Source: Chrysiogenes arsenatis DSM 11915 (lineage in GTDB: Bacteria; Chrysiogenota; Chrysiogenetes; Chrysiogenales; Chrysiogenaceae). From it: a DNA stretch of 64,000 nt. The notes under the pieces were generated by a model, which saw nothing but the letters and a program-made list of their open reading frames with translations, was not told the origin of the DNA and did not search any database. The DNA lies in NCBI RefSeq assembly GCF_000469585.1, contig NZ_KI273144.1:353646-417645 (forward strand). The letters are read 5' to 3'. The position numbers and the translations under genes are program-made. This document shows, piece after piece, positions 58,233-64,000 of this stretch (position 1 is the stretch's first letter; every line of letters begins with the position of its first letter).

Positions 58233-59215
58233 CGGCGTAACCCAAAGCGGCGCAACAGGAAGAGAAAACTTGGCGCCCCGATAATTGCCGTAATCACCCC
58301 AACCGGAAGTTCCGCCGGTGAAAAAAGCGAACGGGCGAGCGCATCTGCCAAAAGCAAAAAAATCGCCCCCGCACATGCAGCTGCCGGAATCAAAAAGCGG
58401 TGCGAAGGCCCCCAAATAAGCCGTACCGCGTGAGGAATGACCAAACCGACAAACCCCACCAAACCCGCCAGCGCCACGGCCATCGCCGTCATCATCCCCG
58501 CTGCTCCTAGAATAATCAGCCGCCCCATCACCACATTCATCCCCAAGTCGGCCGCTTCCTCTTCGCCCTGCGTCAACAAATCCATCGCCGGAGCCATCCC
58601 CCACAGCACACCAAACATCGCAATACACACACCGTAGCCCGGCAGCAGCCACGTACTATTTTCACCACTTAAATCACCTGCCAGCCAAAACACTGCCCCG
58701 CGCACGCTGTCCGCCGGAAGACTCCAGAGGAGAAACAACAGCAATGCCGCAGCGAGGCTCCCCACCATCACCCCAGCAAGAATAAGCGTTTGCGCAGAAC
58801 CACGCTGAATCCCGCCCACCATGACCGCAATTGCCAGCGCCAGGAGCGCACCGACAAAAGCGAACAATGGAACCGTCAGCGTCAACCAAGTACCCAATGC
58901 CAGCGCACTCACCGCACCAAACGCCGCACCGCCAGAAACTCCCAGCAAGTACGGATCAGCCAACGGATTACGCAAGACCGCCTGAAACGCACTCCCCGCT
59001 ACCGCCAGCGACGCACCAACCAGCATTGCCAGCAAAGCGCGAGGGAGACGAATATCGAACAGGATCGTCGCGTGAATGGCCTCTTGTGGCTCTCCCCACA
59101 ACGCTTGCCACAGGGCGGGCAGCGCAATCGTGTACGTCCCCGTGCTCAGTGAAATGGCGAGAGCAAGACCGATACCGCACAGCAGGAAGACAATGGCAAT
59201 GGGTTTATTTTGCAT
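58229..59215 (-). CDS. btuC: Cobalamin ABC transporter permease (FecCD family)
   Basis: 328 aa from ATG 59215, chosen for the GGAG nine bases upstream. Ten TM helices are expected. The FecCD signature RLPRALLAMLVGASLAVAG is seen in its first part, then FQAVLRNPLADPYLLGVSGG, and the ATPase-contact loop region GFVGLVIPHAVRLIWG. It starts five bases inside the btuF end, so the two are co-translated. Confidence 0.9.
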   Translation of the reverse strand: MQNKPIAIVFLLCGIGLALAISLSTGTYTIALPALWQALWGEPQEAIHATILFDIRLPRALLAMLVGASLAVAGSAFQAVLRNPLADPYLLGVSGGAAFGAVSALALGTWLTLTVPLFAFVGALLALAIAVMVGGIQRGSAQTLILAGVMVGSLAAALLLFLLWSLPADSVRGAVFWLAGDLSGENSTWLLPGYGVCIAMFGVLWGMAPAMDLLTQGEEEAADLGMNVVMGRLIILGAAGMMTAMAVALAGLVGFVGLVIPHAVRLIWGPSHRFLIPAAACAGAIFLLLADALARSLFSPAELPVGVITAIIGAPSFLFLLRRFGLRR

Positions 59216-59219
59216 ACGA

Positions 59220-60089
59220 TTATTCTCCACCATGTAAGGCACGATGCAGCGCTTCCAGCCCAAGCACTACGCGTGGGCTGGGTCGATGCAGCCAGTCAAC
59301 ATTGATCGAATATACCCGCTGTTGCTGCACCGCCTGCAACTGCGACCACTGCTGAAAATAGACATCCGGAGTCGTATCCGCCGGATGCGGTGAAACAATA
59401 ATCACTTCAGGATCATTCTGTAAAAGCCCCTCAATACCCCATGTCGGATAACTGCCACCGTCAAGTGGCACAGTGTTCACCCCACCAGCAATGCGCAGAA
59501 GATCATCTGCCATCGTCCCCGTTCCCGCCACATACAGCGGTTTGAGCATGACGGTAATGAGCGTCCGTGGCGTACTTTTCCCGATACTTTGCTGACGCAC
59601 CCGTTCGATGCGCTGACGCATATCCTCCGCAAGAGCGTTGGCAGTATCCACATGTCCAGCAACCTCCCCAAGCGTTACCACCAACGTGACCACATCATCC
59701 AGCGTTTTCGGATACGTGACATAGGTAGTAAAGCCAAGTGCGTCAAGCCGTTCTACAAAGCTGCGACGATTCCCATCTGCGGCCGCAAAAATAATATCGG
59801 GACGCGCCGCAATAATCGCCTCCAGATTCGGCTCCGCGTACGCCCCAATCTGTGGCCGCTGCCGCGCCTCTGCCGGATAATTGCAATAGTCAGTTACACC
59901 AACAAGTTTTTCACCTGCTCCGAGCGCAAAAAGGATTTCTGTCACGCTCGGCACAAGGGAAACTATCCGCTGGGGCGGCGCATCCAAAGCAACACTCCGC
60001 CCCACTGCATCAACCCACTGGCCAGCAAAAGCCGACCAGTGGCTGAGTACGAAACAAAAGAGCAGCAGGACGCGACTGACGATTTTCAT
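59220..60089 (-). CDS. btuF: Periplasmic cobalamin-binding protein
   Basis: 289 aa, ATG 60089. Signal peptide MKIVSRVLLLFCFVLSHWSAFA, then the cluster III binding-protein fold: VDAVGRSVALDAPPQRIVSL, PSVTEILFALGAGEKLVGVT, ARPDIIFAA, VTLGEVAGH, and GVNTVPLDGGSYPTWG. It hands B12 to BtuC/BtuD. The aromatic residue pattern of the binding cleft (DYCNYP) agrees with BtuF. A siderophore- or heme-type substrate is ruled out by the riboswitch context. Confidence 0.88.
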   Translation of the reverse strand: MKIVSRVLLLFCFVLSHWSAFAGQWVDAVGRSVALDAPPQRIVSLVPSVTEILFALGAGEKLVGVTDYCNYPAEARQRPQIGAYAEPNLEAIIAARPDIIFAAADGNRRSFVERLDALGFTTYVTYPKTLDDVVTLVVTLGEVAGHVDTANALAEDMRQRIERVRQQSIGKSTPRTLITVMLKPLYVAGTGTMADDLLRIAGGVNTVPLDGGSYPTWGIEGLLQNDPEVIIVSPHPADTTPDVYFQQWSQLQAVQQQRVYSINVDWLHRPSPRVVLGLEALHRALHGGE

Positions 60090-61939
60090 TAGAAGCGATA
60101 ACTCGTTGAAAGATAGGCGCTACGGCCAGGCGTGTTGTACGTTGCAATCGCCTCGTATTCTTTGTCAAAGAGATTTTCGATTTTTGCCTGCACAGACCAC
60201 TCAGGGGTAATGGCATATTCGCCACGCAGATGGGCAAGGGTATAGCCCGGAAGTTTGAGCGTATTGGCGGCATCGACAAAGCGCTCGCTAAAGCCTTCCA
60301 GCGAGAGTGTGGCGCGCAGCGCACCAAAATCGCCATTAAGGTTGAACTGACCTGAACGCTTGGCACGATAGATGAGCGTTTTGCCCGTGCCACGATCTTC
60401 TGGCGTCAGCAGATCGACGATACCACTGACACTCCAGTGCGGCGTCAGCGTGTAGCCCGCGCCAAGTTCGTAACCAGTAATCTGAGCACGGTTGACGTTC
60501 TGCGCCGGCCATCCCGATATCAGATTATCAATTTCTGTGCGATACGCGGCTATGTTCCAGTAGGCAGAGGCCAATTGCTGGCGCAGCGAAACCTCGTAGC
60601 TTTTCCCTTTTTCCGGTTCCAGATTTGGATTACCGCCACCGCCCCACATAGGATCCGCTGGCCAGTACAGCTCGTTGAACGTCGGGGCGCGGAACGACGT
60701 GCCATAGTTCAGCGCCAGATGGAAATCGTGCGGCAACGCAATGCCATATCCAGCATTCCACGTCGTATGCGTGCCAAACTGCTCGTTGTCTTCACGTCGC
60801 ACACCCACGAGCGCCGTGTGATTCCCTTCATTCATCTGATATTGCGCAAAATAACCAGTATTATCGCGACTTGATTTGTCATACTGTGTGGTGCTGCGGA
60901 CTTCGTCATCCTGATACTCTGCCCCCACGCTCAGCACATCGCTGCCGCGCAGAGCAATATCATTTTGCAAATTTAAAAAAGTGCGGTGTGAGTCATAGCG
61001 ATCACGAAAAGTGCCATTGAGGAATTCTTTGGTGCGGTCGGCGCTTTGACCAACTTTGGCACTCAGGTTCCACTGCGATGTTGGGCGCAACGTCAGGAGC
61101 AGTCCCGTAACCTGTTGGATTGTCTGCGACTCATTCGTCCATCCATCATAGTCGCTCTCCCCTTCGCTGCGCAGGGTATGAAATTCCACACCATTCCCCG
61201 GCGAAAATTGATGGGAAACCCGCGCAGTAATAGCCTTTTGCGCATAACCGTCTTTATCTGACTCGTCCGGCGTGTTGCCCCAGCCACCAGGATCGGCCAC
61301 ATTGTTTTTTTGTGAATCAAAACCACCGGTATAGGCTTCGCTGACGCTGAAAGCAAAACGGGTTGCACCGCTCCCGCTGTGAAAAGAGATACTGCCGCGA
61401 TGCGTGTGGTAACTGCCGCCACCCAACGTCATACTGCCGCCCGTGCCTGCATCGCCCTTGCGGGTAAATACTTGAATAACACCACCAACCGCTTCGGAAC
61501 CGTAGAGCGTCGAGCGCGGCCCACGGACAATTTCAATCCGTTCAATTTGATCAAGTGGCAAGTGCTGCAACGTCGGATCGCCAAGGGTTGCCGATCCGAT
61601 TTTCATGCCGTCAACCAACACCGCCACATGGCTATTATTCGTGCCGCGCAGGGAAACACGGGTTATTTTCCCCATGCCACCACTCTGCGTAATCTGCACT
61701 CCAGGCACAGCATTCAAAAGCTGTGGCAAGTCGCGATACTGCCCCTGCGCAATCTCTTCGCGCGTGATCACCGTGACTGATGCCAGTGTTTCATCGACAC
61801 TCTGCGCCGTACGGGTTGCCGTAACAAGAGTGGGAGCAAGACGAGTGGGGGCTGACGTATCAGCCAGAGACGGTGCCGCTGCCAACGGAATCAGCACAAG
61901 GCTGAGAGCAGCGGGATACAAACGGGAACGCTTCGACAT
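60089..61939 (-). CDS. btuB: TonB-dependent cobalamin receptor
   Basis: 616 aa from ATG 61939 (GGAGGCCTTTCT upstream), with signal peptide ending ...APSLADT. A TonB-box-like segment (PTLVTATRT) opens the mature protein, then the plug domain (ASVTVITREEIAQ, DLPQLLNAVPGVQ, VSLRGTNNSHVAVLVDGMKI, IERIEIVRGPRSTLYGSEA) and a 22-strand barrel ending YLSTSYRF. Its size and plug motifs match BtuB, and a cobalamin riboswitch precedes it. Confidence 0.92.
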   Translation of the reverse strand: MSKRSRLYPAALSLVLIPLAAAPSLADTSAPTRLAPTLVTATRTAQSVDETLASVTVITREEIAQGQYRDLPQLLNAVPGVQITQSGGMGKITRVSLRGTNNSHVAVLVDGMKIGSATLGDPTLQHLPLDQIERIEIVRGPRSTLYGSEAVGGVIQVFTRKGDAGTGGSMTLGGGSYHTHRGSISFHSGSGATRFAFSVSEAYTGGFDSQKNNVADPGGWGNTPDESDKDGYAQKAITARVSHQFSPGNGVEFHTLRSEGESDYDGWTNESQTIQQVTGLLLTLRPTSQWNLSAKVGQSADRTKEFLNGTFRDRYDSHRTFLNLQNDIALRGSDVLSVGAEYQDDEVRSTTQYDKSSRDNTGYFAQYQMNEGNHTALVGVRREDNEQFGTHTTWNAGYGIALPHDFHLALNYGTSFRAPTFNELYWPADPMWGGGGNPNLEPEKGKSYEVSLRQQLASAYWNIAAYRTEIDNLISGWPAQNVNRAQITGYELGAGYTLTPHWSVSGIVDLLTPEDRGTGKTLIYRAKRSGQFNLNGDFGALRATLSLEGFSERFVDAANTLKLPGYTLAHLRGEYAITPEWSVQAKIENLFDKEYEAIATYNTPGRSAYLSTSYRF

Positions 61940-61945
61940 AGAAAG

Positions 61946-61989
61946 GCCTCCTGTGTTGTATCCCGGGGGAGTGGGGGAACACAGGAGGC
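61946..61989 (-). promoter_or_regulatory. Helix sequestering the btuB ribosome-binding site
   Basis: GCCTCCTGTGTT (61946-61957) and AACACAGGAGGC (61978-61989) form a perfect 12-bp stem. In the mRNA it buries the GGAGG Shine-Dalgarno of btuB (start 61939). It lies between the B12 aptamer and the start codon and is thus the likely expression platform, hiding the site when the aptamer is occupied. Confidence 0.8.
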
Positions 61990-62059
61990 GAATTAACGGG
62001 CAAAATACCCGAAAAACGACCGAACCGGCACCCACCTTCCATACCCGGGAAGGATAGTG

Positions 62060-62228
62060 TTGACATATTCCGGCAGGTCTCCTGACTTGCGTTTCATCCT
62101 TCCGACCGCCTTCCCAGCCGGTATGGCCAGTGGCAAAGTGATCAGTCGTCAACGCTTACAGTGGCGGGTCCGTGGGGGAGTTGCACCCCTCTTCCCTTTT
62201 CATCTGCCGCCTTCGCGACAGACACCGG
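62060..62228 (-). promoter_or_regulatory. Cobalamin riboswitch
   Basis: Read on the minus strand the leader holds all core parts of the adenosylcobalamin aptamer: an AAAAGGGAAGAGGGGTGCAA stretch, the CCGCCACTGTAA element, TTTGCCACTGG, GGCTGGGAAGGC, and the B12 box AGTCAGGAGACCTGCC (62072-62087). It lies directly before btuB and its expression platform helix. It would turn off uptake genes when cobalamin is plentiful. Confidence 0.95.
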
Positions 62229-62243
62229 AAAATCAATAGCTGC

Positions 62244-62272
62244 TTTTTACGTGAAGCGTTGCTGGCTGTCAA
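62244..62272 (-). promoter_or_regulatory. Promoter of the cobalamin operon
   Basis: On the minus strand TTGACA (62267-62272), a 17-base spacer and TAAAAA (62244-62249) lie just upstream of the aptamer. The -35 box is perfect and the -10 box moderate; spacing to the aptamer 5' end is right for transcription starting near 62237. Confidence 0.6.
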
Positions 62273-62355
62273 CGAGAGAAACAGCGTTTTGGTACACTAT
62301 TGCGAGTTGGTGAAAACGGTAAAACCGTGCAACATCAAGAGAAAAAAGCCATCTG

Positions 62356-62514
62356 TCATCTCGAACGTGTGAGTTTTACACCACAAACTTTACTAACATG
62401 TCTTTTTTCAACGAAAGTTGGCACGCTGACTGTTGGACGGGGCAGTGGGGATATCCTGCCCAGCGTTTTTAACTGCTGCAGAAATGGCTGTTCGACTTCG
62501 GTGTATTCACTCAT
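62356..62514 (-). pseudogene. hsdR: hsdR relic: N-terminus of type I restriction subunit, truncated
   Basis: A 52-codon frame starts at ATG 62514, overlapping the AlbA_2 stop (ATGA). It begins MSEYTEVEQPFLQQLKTLG, the typical N-terminus of type I restriction HsdR subunits, where a tryptophan normally follows. Here the next residues (RISPLPRPTV...) no longer resemble HsdR, and the frame stops at 62356. The remaining 950-plus codons of HsdR are absent; the cobalamin operon follows instead. It therefore looks like the scar of a deletion that removed hsdR. An orphan small protein is the alternative. Confidence 0.7.
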
Positions 62515-64000
62515 TCCCGCTCTCCTTCGTGCAGAGCTTGCAAGCAGTGTTTGCCGAGCGCAGTCAGCCGGTAGCGCTGCTTGCTGCTGCGGGGTTTATC
62601 GGGCAGAGTCATTTCGATCACGCCTGCCTCCAATGCTGGCGTTAGGTACAAGCTGCTGAAGCTCACCCGGTCGCGCAGCGCCATGGCAGCCATCAGCTCA
62701 CTCCGGCTCATCTCGCCTGCCAGCACTTTAAGCAAGGGGGTGACTTGCTGGGTGACTTGCTGGGTAACTTGCTGGGTAACTTCGGGGGTGGCATCCGCCA
62801 TTGGATGCACTGGCAGTCGGATCAGGTAGGCAAGGCGTTCATCGTCGGTTTCGAAGACTGGCGCAGGCGAGCCATTAGCGGCCATCGCTTTGAGGATTTT
62901 TGGTACACCGGTAGAACGCCCTTCAGTCAGATCCAGCTCCTTGAGAAACTCGCCGATACGGCGATTACGGTAGCGGCGGCTTACCGCCCGGCCAGCGGCA
63001 AAATCTTCCAGCCGGATAGAGCGATCTGGACCGGGTACACTCAACACCACCAGCTCGCTGCGGCTGATGCGCACTTCAATCGGTTCGCGCTCTTCGTAGG
63101 AACGGTGATACACCGCATTGACCAGCACCTCTTCAATGGCGGCATAGGGAAAATTCCATACCCGTGTGGCTTCGGCCCGGTCGGGGTGCTTGATCACCGT
63201 CTCGTGCAGATAGTTGCGCTGGATATACCCCAGTACCTCGCGGATCATACGCGCTAGCGGGCCTTTGAAGATTTTCTCGTCAAAGCGGTCACCACCAGCC
63301 CCTTCGGGAAACCAGACGACATCAATCTGCGTATAGGGGAAAAAGCGCTCTGGATTTTCATTGAAAAACAGCAGGCCGACGTTTTTCGGCCAGGGCGATT
63401 CTGCCGGACCACCGACAACATTCATCTGCCGCCCCAAGGCTTCAACGGAAAGGTTTTCGCCATCTTTGGCCAAGGCACTACCCACTTCGCGCAGATATTC
63501 CAGCATCAGCGGTTTAGACAAATCCGCCACGCTGGCCTGCTGGGCATAGCGATCATCAAAGGGCACCGTAGCCGTCAGGCTCAGCAGCTCCCGCTCGGTG
63601 TCGCCCTTGGCTTCCACCGTACTGCTGTAACGGCGAATGTAGTAATGCCAAATTTTCTGTTTAGCCGTAACCGATGCCGGTGCTTTGTAGGGGCGATTCA
63701 TGCCGCCGGGAGCCTGCAATACCATCAGGGTGCGCCCAGCCACGCGTTCGATGCTCAGCGCTGGAAAATAGGGCGGCTGAATCAACTGGCAGGCGGCCAG
63801 CAATTGCTGCTGGATGTGGTCGAGTTGCTCTTCTGCCAAACCCACAGGGGGAAACTGCGGCTGGCCATTGGCATCGCAATCCTGACCGATCACCACATAG
63901 CCGCCGCCCAGATTTTCAAAATCGTTGGCAAAAGCGCACAGGGTGCGGATGATGGCATCGGGATTCCAGCCCGCCTTGTATTCGATGCGCTCCCCTTCCA
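62511..64000 (-). CDS. AlbA_2 / HATPase_c_4 protein (RecG-like C-terminal), 5' end off window
   Basis: At least 496 aa; the N-terminus lies beyond the right edge, with frame continuing through EGERIEYKAGW to 64000. The N-terminal Schlafen AlbA_2 domain (LCAFANDFENLGGGYVVIG, RTLMVLQAPGGMNRPYKAP, YYIRRYSST) is followed by an HATPase_c_4 region (EEVLVNAVYHRSYEEREPIE, SVPGPDRS, RYRNRRIGEFL) and a C-terminal winged helix. Between these is a QVTQQVT repeat. Such proteins are frequent companions in type I restriction loci, and the hsdR relic overlapping its stop supports that setting. Confidence 0.85.
   Translation of the reverse strand, partial: EGERIEYKAGWNPDAIIRTLCAFANDFENLGGGYVVIGQDCDANGQPQFPPVGLAEEQLDHIQQQLLAACQLIQPPYFPALSIERVAGRTLMVLQAPGGMNRPYKAPASVTAKQKIWHYYIRRYSSTVEAKGDTERELLSLTATVPFDDRYAQQASVADLSKPLMLEYLREVGSALAKDGENLSVEALGRQMNVVGGPAESPWPKNVGLLFFNENPERFFPYTQIDVVWFPEGAGGDRFDEKIFKGPLARMIREVLGYIQRNYLHETVIKHPDRAEATRVWNFPYAAIEEVLVNAVYHRSYEEREPIEVRISRSELVVLSVPGPDRSIRLEDFAAGRAVSRRYRNRRIGEFLKELDLTEGRSTGVPKILKAMAANGSPAPVFETDDERLAYLIRLPVHPMADATPEVTQQVTQQVTQQVTPLLKVLAGEMSRSELMAAMALRDRVSFSSLYLTPALEAGVIEMTLPDKPRSSKQRYRLTALGKHCLQALHEGERE

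Noticed and set aside
58232-58652. Extended N-terminus of the btuD frame to 58652
   Set aside because: The extra 140 residues are the permease gene read out of frame (Gly/Asp/Cys-rich); ATG 58232 fits the ATPase family start and the ATGA overlap.

Overview
The window looks like a chromosomal segment of a motile, Gram-negative bacterium of roughly middling G+C, carrying an integrated transposable phage. The Gram-negative call rests on the TamA/TamB outer-membrane module, a TonB-dependent cobalamin receptor, two methyl-accepting chemotaxis proteins and lipoprotein/outer-membrane signals. The exact taxon cannot be fixed from sequence alone. A deep-branching proteobacterium or a Chrysiogenota/Desulfobacterota-like lineage would fit, but that is only an inference.

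Region 1 (1-15997) is the right-hand part of a Mu-like, BcepMu-type prophage with divergent transcription. Leftward (minus strand) lie a CI-like repressor, a MuB-like ATPase fragment without Walker A, a two-gene cargo module (a soluble 311-aa protein and a 4-TM protein), a double terminator, then lysis-type genes, small terminase, large terminase (gp28-like) and portal (gp29/DUF935), which runs off the left edge. Rightward from a near-perfect sigma70 promoter (6650-6678) lies one compact early operon: small DNA-binding proteins, a BRO-N antirepressor-like protein, the DDE transposase (MuA), the MuB ATPase, DUF3164, GemA, a Mor-like activator, a DnaC-like helicase loader, an HD hydrolase, an endolysin and a TM protein, ending in a terminator. 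The phage right end (about 15997, ...TTCA) lies inside a phosphonate ABC permease gene (phnE) whose 5' part is missing.

Region 2 (15998-35857) is housekeeping chromosome. It holds the truncated and intact phnE permeases; an operon for ornithine-lipid-type synthesis (OlsB-like GNAT, OlsA/PlsC-like acyltransferase, PHP-glycosyltransferase fusion); a c-heme-sensing chemoreceptor; a DUF486 membrane protein; a CZB-type chemoreceptor with an overlapping unknown gene; a nitroreductase; recJ divergent from tamB-tamA; and queF.

Region 3 (35941-54740) has a tRNA-Ala(GGC) with its own promoter and terminator, followed by one 18.3-kb minus-strand gene. It encodes a secreted 6103-residue protein made of Ig/PKD-like domains, 13 near-identical InlB-type B-repeats, six RCC1-type beta-propellers, RTX-like glycine/aspartate repeats and five LamG-like domains.

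Region 4 (54674-64000) has a two-repeat DUF1538 membrane protein paired with a PII-like protein. Next is a cobalamin uptake operon read leftward (riboswitch - btuB - btuF - btuC - btuD - tonB), with a Shine-Dalgarno-sequestering helix in its leader. At the right edge is an AlbA_2/HATPase_c_4 protein whose 3' end overlaps (ATGA) a 52-codon ORF that begins like HsdR and then loses similarity. This is best read as the relic of a type I restriction locus.
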